Counted from the first letter of the stretch, positions 46,388 through 55,621 are shown. The stretch: 64,000 nucleotides of DNA from Myxococcus stipitatus DSM 14675 (GCF_000331735.1 NC_020126.1:9613501-9677500); one strand, 5' to 3'. Translations and numbers: made by a program. Notes: generated by a model not told the origin, from the letters alone.

Positions 46388-48226
46388 GTGCGGGGACGGC
46401 TTGAAGGGGACCGGCTCGCACTCGAAGCTCGGGACGACTCCGTGCCGAATTCCTCGACCTCCCACCCCCGCCGCAATGCCCCCGCGCTCGGCGCCTTGTT
46501 GATGGGGCTGCTCATCACCGCCGTGGCCACCGCCTATGTGCAGCGCGGCGTGGACCTGCGCCGGGAGCAGCGCTTCGAGAACGCCGTCCAGGACGGCACC
46601 GCGGCCCTGCTCCAGCGCATGGACATGTACCAGGCCATGCTGCTGGGCACGCGAGGGGTGTTCAGCGGCAGCCAGAAGGTGGAGCGGCCGGAGTTCCGCG
46701 CGTACGTCGAGAGCCTGGAGGCGAAGCAGCGCTACCCCGGCATCCAGAGCATCGGCTTCGCCCAATGGCTGCGGAGGGACTCCCTGGCGCGGCACGAAGC
46801 CCAGACGCGGGCGGAGGGCCTCCCCGGCTACCAGGTGCGACCCACCGGGTCCCGGCCCGAGTACGCCGTCGTCGTCATGCTGGAGCCCTTCAACCCACGC
46901 AACGCCGCGCTGCTGGGCTTGGACGTGCTGGCGGAGCCGGCGCAGCAACCCGCGCTGCGACGCGCGATGGAGTCCGGACAGCCGTCGGCCACGGGGCTGG
47001 TGTGGCAGGCCCCCGTGGTGGGTGAGACCCCCGAGGCTCGCGCCGGCTTCCTCGTCTATGTCCCGCTCTACTCCCACCCGGAGCCTCGGACCCCCGAGGC
47101 CCGCCGCGCCCAGTTGGAGGGCTTCGTCTTCGGCGCCTTCGACATGCGCGACCTCGTGGAGGGCCTGCGCTTCCAAGGCTTCCAGACCATCATCGACCTG
47201 GACATCTACGACGGGATGGAGGTGCGGGAGGCGGCGCTGCTCTACACCTCGTCGCGTCCTCGCCCGGCCGCGGGTCCCCGACGCGGCGCCCTGAACGAGC
47301 AGCTCACCGTCCACATCGATGGAGCGCCGTGGACGCTGGTGTTCACCACGCGCCCGTCCTTCCTGGAGGTGACGCGCTCCACCCATCCGGCCACCGTGGC
47401 GGGATGCGGGCTGGTGATGTCGCTGCTCCTGTTCCTCGTCACCCGCGCGCAGGTGAACGCCCGCGCCTCCGCGGAGCAGGCCAGCGTGGAGCAGCAGCGG
47501 CTGGCGAGCGAGGCCCAGGCGGCGGTGCGGGTGCGCGACGAGTTCCTCAGCGTGGCCGCGCACGAGCTGCGCACGCCCCTCACCTCGCTGAAGCTCCAGC
47601 TCCAGTTGCTGTTCCGTCAGCTGCACCAGGACGGGCCGCTGGACACGGAGCGCCTGGAGCGCGGCGTGGAGACGTGCGAGCGGCAGATGACGCGGCTGAC
47701 CAAGCTGGTGGACAGCCTGCTGGACGTCTCACGCCTCTCCAGCGGGAGGATGGAGCTCCAGTTGGAGCCGCTGGAGTTGGGGGAGCTCGTGCGGGAGATG
47801 GCGCGGCGCTTCGAGATGGAGGCGCAGGCGGCGGGGGTGCGGCTGGACGTGGACACGCCCCAGCCCGTCACGGGCCGGTGGGACCGGCTCCGGCTGGAGC
47901 AGGTCATCACCAACCTGATGTCCAACGCGCTGAAGTATGGGCACGGCTCCCCGGTGGACGTGCGCGTCCGCGGCGACGAACACGAAGCCCGGCTGGAGGT
48001 CCAGGACCGGGGCATCGGCATCGCACCCGAGGACGCGGGGCGCGTCTTCGACCGCTTCGAGCGCGCCGTGTCCAGCCGCCACTACGGCGGATTGGGGCTG
48101 GGGCTGTTCATCACGCGCCAGCTCGTCGAGGCGCACGGCGGCAGCATCTCCCTGGAGAGCACACCGGGGCAGGGGACCACCTTCATCGTCCACCTGCCCC
48201 GAGCCGGGCGGAGCGGCGGGGTGTGA
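46388..48226 (+). CDS. CHASE-domain sensor histidine kinase
   Basis: 612 residues; GTG 46388 has GGAGG at 7 bases and is preferred over GTG 46442. TM1 is at about 32-51 and TM2 at about 336-354. Between them is a CHASE domain (KQRYPGIQSIGFAQWLRRD, RPEYAVVVMLEPF). The kinase core has the phospho-acceptor HELRTPL (H392), N-box NLMSNALKYG, G1 DRGIGIAPED and G2 GGLGLGLFITRQLVEAHGG. It senses a small periplasmic ligand (CHASE domains are often cytokinin- or adenine-like or fatty-acid sensors). No receiver gene is adjacent. Confidence 0.92.
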   Translation: MRGRLEGDRLALEARDDSVPNSSTSHPRRNAPALGALLMGLLITAVATAYVQRGVDLRREQRFENAVQDGTAALLQRMDMYQAMLLGTRGVFSGSQKVERPEFRAYVESLEAKQRYPGIQSIGFAQWLRRDSLARHEAQTRAEGLPGYQVRPTGSRPEYAVVVMLEPFNPRNAALLGLDVLAEPAQQPALRRAMESGQPSATGLVWQAPVVGETPEARAGFLVYVPLYSHPEPRTPEARRAQLEGFVFGAFDMRDLVEGLRFQGFQTIIDLDIYDGMEVREAALLYTSSRPRPAAGPRRGALNEQLTVHIDGAPWTLVFTTRPSFLEVTRSTHPATVAGCGLVMSLLLFLVTRAQVNARASAEQASVEQQRLASEAQAAVRVRDEFLSVAAHELRTPLTSLKLQLQLLFRQLHQDGPLDTERLERGVETCERQMTRLTKLVDSLLDVSRLSSGRMELQLEPLELGELVREMARRFEMEAQAAGVRLDVDTPQPVTGRWDRLRLEQVITNLMSNALKYGHGSPVDVRVRGDEHEARLEVQDRGIGIAPEDAGRVFDRFERAVSSRHYGGLGLGLFITRQLVEAHGGSISLESTPGQGTTFIVHLPRAGRSGGV

Positions 48227-48232
48227 GCGGGA

Positions 48233-48487
48233 CTACTCGTACGTCGGCAGGCAGCGGCCCGCGGCCAACGTCGCCGACTGCCAGTAGCAATGCCAGCCAT
48301 TGGGCGAGGTGGCCTGGTTACAGGTCGCCTGCGTCTTGTAACCGCCACAGAAACATTCCCACGCGTTCCCGGTACAGAGGGACTGCTCCGTCTCCGAGAC
48401 AGCTCGAGGCTCGGCTTCAGGGGACTCCACACCACCACCACATGCGGACAGCCCGAGGGACGCCACCAGCACGACGAGACGACGCAT
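48233..48487 (-). CDS. Small lipoprotein, Cys-rich
   Basis: 84 residues from ATG 48487. A short signal ends in the lipobox LGLSAC. The mature part is acidic at first (ESPEAEPRAVSETEQ), then has Cys-rich WECFCGGYKTQATCNQ and HCYWQSATLAAGRC. It is probably disulfide-stabilised. It converges with the kinase gene with a 6-bp gap. No family was recognised. Confidence 0.68.
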   Translation of the reverse strand: MRRLVVLVASLGLSACGGGVESPEAEPRAVSETEQSLCTGNAWECFCGGYKTQATCNQATSPNGWHCYWQSATLAAGRCLPTYE

Positions 48488-48507
48488 GATGTGAGCTCCT
48501 GCGTGAT

Positions 48508-48533
48508 GAGGGCGGGCGTTTCCGCCCGCCCTC
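48508..48533. terminator. Strong GC stem-loop upstream of the small lipoprotein
   Basis: GAGGGCGGGCG-TTTC-CGCCCGCCCTC is an 11-bp perfect stem. On the plus strand it is followed by GGTGTTTT, so it could end transcripts arriving from the kinase gene; on the minus strand it lies in the leader of the lipoprotein. Confidence 0.55.
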
Positions 48534-48665
48534 GGTGTTTTCCAAGCAGACGGCAACTTCACTGCGACAACGGGGGTGAGAACCAACAGGGGGGGCTACG
48601 AACCCAAGACACCCGTGGCTGTCCGGTGGCGCATGTTTCGGATTTCCGGTGATGAGGGACTGGCG

Positions 48666-49838
48666 TCACTCGTAGGGAGGATTGTACAGCTCCGTGGTCG
48701 GCACGATGCCCACACCCTTGGGCGCGATGCCTCCGACAATGAGCACCAGGCCCGAATCCAGGAGCGTGGCCGTATGGAAGGCGCGCGCCGTCTTCATCGG
48801 GGGGATGAGGGTCCAACTGCCCCCGGGCGTGTAGAGCTCCGCGGAGGCTCGTGGCGCCTCCTCCTTGGAATCCTTCCACCCACCGGTGACGAGCACCTGT
48901 CCGGAGAACAGCTCCGTGGCCGTGTGACCGAAGCGCGCCTCCTTCATGCTCTCCATGGCCGTCACGGAAGAGAGTCCGTGCATGTCGAGGAGCTCCACCC
49001 CCGAGCTGACGGCGCCTTCGACGGACCCCGTGACGAGCACCCGCCCCTCGCCCAACAGGGTCGCCACATGGCCATTGCGCTTCACCCCAAGAGAAGCCGG
49101 CAGCATCGCCCAGCCCGCGCCGGACAGGTTCGGGTCGTAGGCCTCCATGGAGCCCAGTGCGCCGGCTTCGTTGAAGCCGCCAATGGCCACCGCCTTCCCA
49201 TTCACCAGGGTCAATGAGAGCGCGTTGCGGGGGACATTGAGCTCCGCCACGCGCCTCCAGGAGCCGTCGCGGCACGAGTAGATATCCGCGCTCTTCAGCC
49301 CACCTGTCGGATTGTTTCCCCCACCCGCCACCAGGACTTCTTCGGTCGAGGGCAGCTCGAGCGCGGCATGGGAAGCCCGCGCTCCAGAGACCAGCGTCCC
49401 CGCATCTGTCCACTTGTTGGTGACCGGGTTGTAGAGCTCCGCGGAGTCCAGCGGCTCGCCAGCGGGGCCCCGTCCGCCCACGACCAGCACCTGATCGCCC
49501 GGCAAGAGCGTGGCGGTGTGGTCTGAACGAGCGGTCTGCAGCGCCGACAAATCCCTCCAGCGATTCGTCGTGGGGTCGTAGATTTCCACCTTCGGGGTCC
49601 TGGTCGAGAACCCCGTCAGTCCTCCCACGACCATCACTCTGCCGTCATCGAGCAGCGTCGCGGTATGGGAGGCACGCGGGGTCCCCATCGGGCGCCCCTC
49701 TCCCCAGCCCGTGCAGCCCTCCGCGAGGGCGTTCTCGCGGCAGAACCCCTGGGTGGCATCATCGACATCGAGACACGCGAAGAGGGGAAGGCCCATCACG
49801 AGCCCCAGAACTCCCGCGAAGCAAAGCACCGCTTTCAT
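48666..49838 (-). CDS. Kelch-repeat lipoprotein (seven-blade propeller)
   Basis: 390 residues from ATG 49838 with GGGGG six bases upstream. A signal ends in the lipobox GLPLFAC. Seven kelch-type repeats can be counted by their (H)-x-A-T-x-L-(x)5-V-x-V-x-GG strands, for example HTATLLDDGRVMVVGG, HTATLLPGDQVLVVGG and HTATLLDSGLVLIVGG, giving a closed seven-blade propeller. Such proteins occur in large numbers in myxobacteria and bind partners at the surface. It is monocistronic. Confidence 0.86.
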   Translation of the reverse strand: MKAVLCFAGVLGLVMGLPLFACLDVDDATQGFCRENALAEGCTGWGEGRPMGTPRASHTATLLDDGRVMVVGGLTGFSTRTPKVEIYDPTTNRWRDLSALQTARSDHTATLLPGDQVLVVGGRGPAGEPLDSAELYNPVTNKWTDAGTLVSGARASHAALELPSTEEVLVAGGGNNPTGGLKSADIYSCRDGSWRRVAELNVPRNALSLTLVNGKAVAIGGFNEAGALGSMEAYDPNLSGAGWAMLPASLGVKRNGHVATLLGEGRVLVTGSVEGAVSSGVELLDMHGLSSVTAMESMKEARFGHTATELFSGQVLVTGGWKDSKEEAPRASAELYTPGGSWTLIPPMKTARAFHTATLLDSGLVLIVGGIAPKGVGIVPTTELYNPPYE

Positions 49839-49985
49839 GGACATCCCCCAAGGACTGCACATCGGTCGAGGACCGCCATCGTCGATCTTCCAACGAGGGA
49901 CAAGGACAGGCGTGACGAAGAATCTCGCGAACCTGACAAGTCGCGAACGGTATCCTCTCCTGACTCTCACCCGGAGCCCGTCATC

Positions 49986-50813
49986 ATGTCGTCGACCGCC
50001 TCGCCTCTCGCCGCGCCCGAACCCTGGGACCTCGTCGCTCCCGAGTACGTTCGTGAGCTGCTCCCCATGTTCGAGACCTTCGCGCGGGATGCGCTGTCAC
50101 GCACGGGCGTCGCGGCCGGACAGCGCGTGGTGGACGTGGCGGCGGGACCGGGCACCCTCTCCCTGCTCGCGGCGCGTCAAGGCGTCCACGTGACGGCGGT
50201 GGACTTCTCGCCCCAGATGATGGCCTTCCTGCGTGAGCGCGCGGCAGCGGCGGGTCTGAGCATCGACGCGCGCATCGGCGACGGCATGGCGCTGGAGCTG
50301 CCTGAGCGGACGTTCGATGCGGCCTACTCCCTCTTCGGCCTGATGTTCTTCCCCGACCGACCGCGCGGCTTCCGCGAGCTGTATCGCGTGCTGCGCCCGG
50401 GGGGCCGCGCCGTCGTGTCCAGCTGGCAGCCCATGCAGAGCTCCCCGAGCATCAACGCCTTCTTCCAGAGCCTGGCGGAAATCATGGGCGGCGGCGGTGG
50501 ACCGCGCGATGGGAAGATGCCTCTGTCGGACCCGGAGACGTGTGAGCAGGAGATGTCCGACGCGGGCTTCACCCAGGTCGCCGTGCACCAGGTCAGTGCC
50601 TCCGTCACGTACCCCTCCGCCGAGGAGATGGTGGAGGCCATGGCGCGCTCGAGCGCCCCCATCGCCCTGATGGCGAAGGGCATGGGCGACCAGTGGCCTC
50701 CCCTCCAGCAGGCCCTGCGCGAGAAGGTCCGCGCCCTCCTGGGCGACGGTCCCCAGAGCGTCCTCTTCCAGGCGTACCTCACCACCGGCGTCCGTCCGGC
50801 GAGCACGCCCTGA
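49986..50813 (+). CDS. Class I SAM-dependent methyltransferase
   Basis: 275 residues from ATG 49986. It has SAM-binding motif I VVDVAAGPGTLSLLAA, motif II-like VTAVDFSPQMMAFLR and a post-motif FDAAYSLFGLMFFPD, then VLRPGGRAVVSSW. It is of the UbiE/Methyltransf_11 type. The acceptor substrate cannot be inferred. It is transcribed divergently from the kelch lipoprotein. Confidence 0.88.
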   Translation: MSSTASPLAAPEPWDLVAPEYVRELLPMFETFARDALSRTGVAAGQRVVDVAAGPGTLSLLAARQGVHVTAVDFSPQMMAFLRERAAAAGLSIDARIGDGMALELPERTFDAAYSLFGLMFFPDRPRGFRELYRVLRPGGRAVVSSWQPMQSSPSINAFFQSLAEIMGGGGGPRDGKMPLSDPETCEQEMSDAGFTQVAVHQVSASVTYPSAEEMVEAMARSSAPIALMAKGMGDQWPPLQQALREKVRALLGDGPQSVLFQAYLTTGVRPASTP

Positions 50814-50885
50814 CGGGGCTCAAAGCCAGACACCCCGGCGCTTCCCACGGAAAGCGCCGGGCTCGGCCGCATCAGCGGACCTGAA

Positions 50886-51164
50886 TCACTGACACTGCCG
50901 CGAGTACTCGACCACCTTGAACTGGGTCTTGCGCCCGAAGCTCCACGCCGTCTCGAAACACTCGCAGTAGAAGTGCCCCACCGGCGTGGTCAGCGTGGCA
51001 TCCGAGTAGTAGACGATATCGAAGGCTTCCTGCGTGCAGAACAGCTGCGCGTCCTCGCGCGTGTCGAGCGCGGCCTGCTCATCCATGCCCGGCTCGACTC
51101 CGCCACAGCCCATCGCAAGCAATCCAGCGGTCAGCATCCCACCCAAGATGTTCCTGCTCAGCAC
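50886..51164 (-). CDS. Small lipoprotein (DUF6289-like)
   Basis: 92 residues from GTG 51164, chosen because GGTGGAGG lies 8 bases upstream; a second GTG at 51179 is possible. The signal ends with GLLAMGC, a lipobox. The mature part has QEAFDIVYYSDATLTTPVGH and YCECFETAWSFG, which recalls the DUF6289 family of short secreted proteins with the YYSDA motif. It converges with the methyltransferase gene. Confidence 0.65.
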   Translation of the reverse strand: MLSRNILGGMLTAGLLAMGCGGVEPGMDEQAALDTREDAQLFCTQEAFDIVYYSDATLTTPVGHFYCECFETAWSFGRKTQFKVVEYSRQCQ

Positions 51165-51279
51165 GTGTGCATCCTCCACCGGGCTCCCACTTCACCCCCC
51201 GGTGGAGTCAATCCTAACATCAACGTGAAAAACGAGATCACTCCTCAAAACAATTTGAATCATCCGCCAGGGTTTGGAC

Positions 51280-51780
51280 TCACCCAGCGGCTCGACGAAG
51301 TGCGTCGAGGTCCAGCTTCTTCATCTTCAACATCGCCTCCGTTACGCGGCGCGCCTTCGCGCCATCCGAGCCGCCGAGCAGCTGAATCAGCTCCGTGGGC
51401 ACCACCTGCCACGACACACCGAAGCGATCCTTGAGCCAGCCACATTGCTGGGCCCGCTCGTCGCCTCCCTCGGACAGTCGCGTCCAGTAGTGGTCCACCT
51501 CCGCCTGCGATTCGCAGTTCACGACGAGCGACAGCGCCTCCGTGAACTTGAAGTGGGGCCCGCCGTTGAGCGCCACGAACGCCTGGCCATCCAGCTCGAA
51601 CGCCAGGGTCATGAGTGCCCCCGCGGGCTGCGGGCTCACCGGCGCGTGGGTCTCCAGGTAGCGCGTCGTCGCGGTGATGCGTGAGTGGGGGAAGACCGAT
51701 GTGTAGAGCGCGACGGCGGCCTCTGTCTGCGCCGGGTCCGGGAACCAGAAGAACGGCGTGATGCGTTGGAAGCGGGACAT
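51280..51780 (-). CDS. VOC-fold (PhnB-like) protein
   Basis: 166 residues. The pattern is that of PhnB/3-demethylubiquinone methyltransferase-like VOC proteins: RITPFFWFPDPAQTEAAVALYTSVFP, MTLAFELDGQAFVALNGGPHFKFTEALSLVV, and CGWLKDRFGVSWQVVPTEL. It probably binds a small molecule with or without metal. The exact reaction is not inferable. It stands alone on the minus strand. Confidence 0.88.
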   Translation of the reverse strand: MSRFQRITPFFWFPDPAQTEAAVALYTSVFPHSRITATTRYLETHAPVSPQPAGALMTLAFELDGQAFVALNGGPHFKFTEALSLVVNCESQAEVDHYWTRLSEGGDERAQQCGWLKDRFGVSWQVVPTELIQLLGGSDGAKARRVTEAMLKMKKLDLDALRRAAG

Positions 51781-51889
51781 GGGAGCGGCTCCTCTCGGGT
51801 GTGCTGAGGGAAAGCTGAACAGGGTTCGAGCGCTCGGCTCGCCGGGACGCCCGCTTTCCTCGTGAGCGTCCCGGCTCCCCGCGCCTCGA

Positions 51890-53902
51890 CTACTGCACGT
51901 GCACCGTGGCCGAGGTGGTCGCCACCGGGCCCACCTCTTCCTGGAAGATTGTCACCTCCACCGTGTGCGTGCCCTGCGCGGTGGCGGGAATGGACTTCGT
52001 CATCGTGAAGGTGAAGTCACCCCCCGGAGGCAGGTTCACGCCCCAGTCGGACCACTGCGTGTCCCAGCCCACGGGGCCGTCACTGTAGAAGTCGTACCAG
52101 ACCCAGTTGCAGGAGGCGGAGTCGTTGTTGGCCACGTGCACCGTCCAGGTGGCGTCCGTGCCCGGCGCCGCCGTCACCGTCGCGGGGGTGAGCGTGAGCG
52201 TCGGCGGCGCCTGGGTGCAGCGCTCGACGACTTGAACCGGAGCGGTGCCTCGCACCGTGTGGCCGTCGCGGGTGACGTCCACGCCCGGCGCATAGGAGCC
52301 CAGCGCCATGGAGTACGGCACGTAGAGCTGGAGCCACTCGGACGCGGTGGAGGCGGCGTTGACGGTCCGCTGCGCGGCCACGGGGTCCGAGCCCCAGCCG
52401 GTGGGGATGAGGGGCGCGAGCTGGAAGGTGCTCGGCGCACAGCCCACCGAGTCGCGGTTGCGGATGACGAGCTCCACTTCGGGGCGACCTCCCGGCCACA
52501 CCGTGGGCTCCAGCGGACGCACCTCCACCTCGGGCGCCGCGCGGACACACGCGGCCTGCCGGTACGCGATGGTGACCTGGAGCGCGGAGGCGCTCGCGGA
52601 GACCACCGTCACGGAGAGGTTGCTGTACGGGTCGTTCCACGTCGTCCCCGGGAGCAGCGCCGGGTCCGTCCAGGACGAGGTCCCCGGCGTGAAGTCGAGC
52701 AGGTGCGAGCCATCGGACGTGAAGGCATCCTCGTAGTGGACGAGCGCGCCCCCGAGGAAGGGCAGCGTCGACTCATAGCTCCCCACGCGGCGGCGGTACT
52801 CCAGCCACAGCCACGCCGCGTTCCCCTGCCCCCGGCGCACCCTGAGCGCCTTCACGCCACTGGCCGCCGTCACGGGCACCACCGTGAACGTCCCCCCCAC
52901 GCCGTCCACGTGCGTCACGGCGGTCGGCGCCAGCCAGCCGATGCGCGCCTTCTGCGGCGCCGCGTAGTGGCCCAGGTTCGACAGCCCCATCGCGGAGAAG
53001 GAGTCGCCGTACTCGTCCAGGCTCCCCGGCGTGTCCAGGTACGTCAGCGTCTCCGCGCCGTGGTCGCGCGTCTGAGCGTGGCCGAAGGACAGGTTGTGCC
53101 CCGCTTCATGAGCGATGAGCTTCACGGCATTCGTGTGGTTGACGAAGGTCTCCGCGATGAGCCACGACGTCGATGCCGACACCGCGCCGTCCTGCGTCTG
53201 CACCTGGCCACATGACAGCGTGCCCAGGCCCCCGTAGTGACAGCCCGCCTGCGGACGCGGGTGGACGATGAAGACGCGGTCGAACCGGGTGAAGTCCACA
53301 CTCGCATCCACCGCGCGAATCGCCGCGTCGCGCAGGGCGTCCGCCTCCTGGCAGGTGTAGGCGCGGTCCAGCGGCGTCCAGTCCACCACCGTGCCCGTCG
53401 TCGTGGTGCGCCCCTCGGAGACCTCGCTCCAGTACCCCGCGAGCGACGTGCCCGTGGTGGAGAAGAAGGCCGTCTCCACCGCCTGCTTCGTCACGGGGGG
53501 AACCGGCGCGCCCGGGAAGGCCGCCATGATGACCAGGCTGCGTTGCACCCCCGTGACACCACAGGCCCCCGTCACCGTGCTCGCGGACTTCGCGCCCGGC
53601 CTCACCTCCACCGCCTGGGCCAGGAGCGTGCGCTCGCGCGACTCACCGCGCAGCTTCACCGCGAGGCCGCTGCGCAGTCCTTCAGGGGCCTTCCCCTGGA
53701 ACACCACCGGGCGGCGCTCACCTCCGGAGACGAGGACGTATTCCTCGAAGGAGCGGTCCATCGCGGGCGAGTCCACCACCCGGACCTCCAGCTCCCCCTC
53801 CCACTCCTGGGGCGTCGAGCGCGCGGCTTCGGGTGCATCCACTTCCTGCGTACCACAGGCCACGAACCACAGGGCCGCGACCAGGCTCCACGTGCGAGAC
53901 AT
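51890..53902 (-). CDS. Gametolysin-like (M11) metalloprotease lipoprotein
   Basis: 670 residues from ATG 53902 after GGGAGGG. A signal ends in ALWFVACG, so it is probably lipid-anchored. The zinc site HEAGHNLSFGHA (about 265-276) is closest to gametolysin-like proteases; the metzincin Gly at the eighth position is Ser here. A C-terminal half with beta modules (VWPGGRPEVELVIRNRDSVGC, AAPGTDATWTVHVANNDSASC) resembles CARDB/NPCBM-like binding modules. Likely a secreted predatory or matrix protease. Confidence 0.87.
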   Translation of the reverse strand: MSRTWSLVAALWFVACGTQEVDAPEAARSTPQEWEGELEVRVVDSPAMDRSFEEYVLVSGGERRPVVFQGKAPEGLRSGLAVKLRGESRERTLLAQAVEVRPGAKSASTVTGACGVTGVQRSLVIMAAFPGAPVPPVTKQAVETAFFSTTGTSLAGYWSEVSEGRTTTTGTVVDWTPLDRAYTCQEADALRDAAIRAVDASVDFTRFDRVFIVHPRPQAGCHYGGLGTLSCGQVQTQDGAVSASTSWLIAETFVNHTNAVKLIAHEAGHNLSFGHAQTRDHGAETLTYLDTPGSLDEYGDSFSAMGLSNLGHYAAPQKARIGWLAPTAVTHVDGVGGTFTVVPVTAASGVKALRVRRGQGNAAWLWLEYRRRVGSYESTLPFLGGALVHYEDAFTSDGSHLLDFTPGTSSWTDPALLPGTTWNDPYSNLSVTVVSASASALQVTIAYRQAACVRAAPEVEVRPLEPTVWPGGRPEVELVIRNRDSVGCAPSTFQLAPLIPTGWGSDPVAAQRTVNAASTASEWLQLYVPYSMALGSYAPGVDVTRDGHTVRGTAPVQVVERCTQAPPTLTLTPATVTAAPGTDATWTVHVANNDSASCNWVWYDFYSDGPVGWDTQWSDWGVNLPPGGDFTFTMTKSIPATAQGTHTVEVTIFQEEVGPVATTSATVHVQ

Positions 53903-53993
53903 CTGCCCTCCCAGGAACGGCGCCCCGGGCGGAAGCCGCCCGTGGAGCGCCGAGGGCCTTGTGCCTCCATCGGGATGCACTGGCAACCGTGAT

Positions 53994-54812
53994 TCAAGTC
54001 GGCAGCGGCTCCCAGAGTCCCAGGCCGCCCACCATGTGGCGGATGTAGTCCTCCTCGGAGAGCTGTCGGCGCGCGGCCACGACCTTGGCGGCCTCGGGCC
54101 CGACGACGTAGCGCATCAACGGCGCGGGGCTCCGCAGCACCTCCAGGACGCAGCGCGCGACGTCCATCGGGTCACCGCCCCCCGCTCCGGTGATGTGCCC
54201 CAGCCTCGCGAGCATGCGCGAGCTCGGCGCCGTGTAGGCCGGCTCGAGCACCCGGGGCCGCGCGAAGGGGATGCCCGTGCGCATCCCGTCGAGCTCTATC
54301 AGCGACACCCTCACGCCGTGGGGACGGACCTCGTGGGCCAGCGACTCCGACAGCGCCTCGAGCGCGTGCTTGCTCGCGGCATAGGCCCCCAGGAAGGGCG
54401 GTGGCGCCACGCCCGCCAACGAGCTGATGGAAACGATGCGCCCCTGGCGCAGCCGCCGCATCCGAGGCAGCACGGCACGCATCATCCGCAGGGCTCCGAA
54501 GCAGTTGGTCTCCATCTGGGCCTGAGCCTCGGCGACGGAGGTCTCCTCGACGGCCCCCACGATGGCGCAGCCCGCGTTGTTGACGAGCACGTCGACGCCT
54601 CCCGCCACACGCGTCACCTCCGCGAGACAGGACGCCACGGACGCGTCCTCCCGGACGTCCAGGGTGATGAGCGGGAATGGCATGGCTGGCGCGCGAGACG
54701 GGTCCCGGCTGGTGCCGAACACGCGGTAGCCCTGGGTGGAGAGCAGCGTCGCGATGGCAAGGCCCAGCCCCGAGGACGCCCCCGTGACGAGGACGACCTG
54801 GGAATCATTCAT
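53994..54812 (-). CDS. SDR-family oxidoreductase
   Basis: 272 residues from ATG 54812 (ATG 54821 is also possible). It has TGASSGLGLAIA for NAD(P) binding, NNAG, the catalytic Ser in SISSLAG and YAASKHALEAL with catalytic Tyr and Lys. It is like the dehydrogenases induced by TetR-type regulators. The substrate is unknown. It is divergent from a TetR gene with operator-like repeats between. Confidence 0.92.
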   Translation of the reverse strand: MNDSQVVLVTGASSGLGLAIATLLSTQGYRVFGTSRDPSRAPAMPFPLITLDVREDASVASCLAEVTRVAGGVDVLVNNAGCAIVGAVEETSVAEAQAQMETNCFGALRMMRAVLPRMRRLRQGRIVSISSLAGVAPPPFLGAYAASKHALEALSESLAHEVRPHGVRVSLIELDGMRTGIPFARPRVLEPAYTAPSSRMLARLGHITGAGGGDPMDVARCVLEVLRSPAPLMRYVVGPEAAKVVAARRQLSEEDYIRHMVGGLGLWEPLPT

Positions 54813-54849
54813 CGAATCCATGTGCGGTGTTTCCTTTCGGTGCCAGGGA

Positions 54850-54886
54850 GAATACGAATCTTCATTCGCGTTCTGTATTCGCGTTC
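54850..54886. promoter_or_regulatory. TetR-type operator region (inverted and direct repeats)
   Basis: GAATACGAAT-cttc-ATTCGCGTTC (54850-54873) is an imperfect inverted repeat (8 of 10), and ATTCGCGTTC is repeated directly at 54877-54886, 13 bp on. It lies between the divergent SDR and TetR genes and is AT-richer than its surroundings. It probably binds the TetR protein. Confidence 0.6.
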
Positions 54887-54904
54887 CCCGTGAGAGCCCT
54901 TCGC

Positions 54905-55546
54905 ATGCCCCGGCCCAAGACCCGTCCTCGGAAGACCCCTCGGCAAGAGCGCTCGCGGGCCATGGTGGAGACGCTGCTGGATGCGACGATTCGCGTTCTG
55001 CTGGCGCGGGGCTACGACGGGATGACCACCATCGCGGTCGCCGAGCGCGCGGGCGTCAGCGTCGGCTCGCTCTACCAATACTTCCCCAACAAGGAGTCCC
55101 TGGTCGCGACGCTCGCCGAGCGCCACACCGCGGAGCTCCTCGCGTGTGTCGACGAAGCGTTCTCCCGCGCGGACCCCTCCGACCCGGAGTCCGGCATCCG
55201 CGCCCTGGTGCGCGCGGGCGTCGACGCACACCGCATCGCGCCCGCGCTGCACAAGGTCCTCCTGGAGCAGGTGCCTCGCATCGGCCGGATGGCGAAGGTG
55301 ATGGAGACCAGCCGGGAGATTGTCGCGCGGCTCGAGCGCTTCCTGCTCTCCCACCGGGAGCGGCTCATCGTCCCCGACGCGAAGGTGGCCGCCTTCGTCG
55401 TCGAGACCATCGTCGAATCCCTCACACATCGGCTCGTCATCGAACAGCCGGACTACATCGACGCCGCGCGACTGGAGGAGGAGACCACGCGTCTGGCCAT
55501 GGGCTATCTGTTCGGCCCGCGCGTCCGCCCCCGCGCGCGTCAATGA
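54905..55546 (+). CDS. TetR-family regulator
   Basis: 213 residues from ATG 54905, the start of the basic arm (MPRPKTRPRKTPRQERSR). The helix-turn-helix region is ATIRVLLARGYDGMTTIAVAERAGVSVGSLYQYFPNKESL, textbook TetR. The C-terminal ligand domain has an AefR-like pattern (VAAFVVETIVESLTHRLVIE). It is divergent from the SDR gene and probably represses it and itself. Confidence 0.92.
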   Translation: MPRPKTRPRKTPRQERSRAMVETLLDATIRVLLARGYDGMTTIAVAERAGVSVGSLYQYFPNKESLVATLAERHTAELLACVDEAFSRADPSDPESGIRALVRAGVDAHRIAPALHKVLLEQVPRIGRMAKVMETSREIVARLERFLLSHRERLIVPDAKVAAFVVETIVESLTHRLVIEQPDYIDAARLEEETTRLAMGYLFGPRVRPRARQ

Positions 55547-55621
55547 GGACTGGTGGACAGACGGCGCCCGACGCACGAGCGGAGCGCGACAGTCACATGC
55601 CAGCATCCGCCCCCGTCACAC

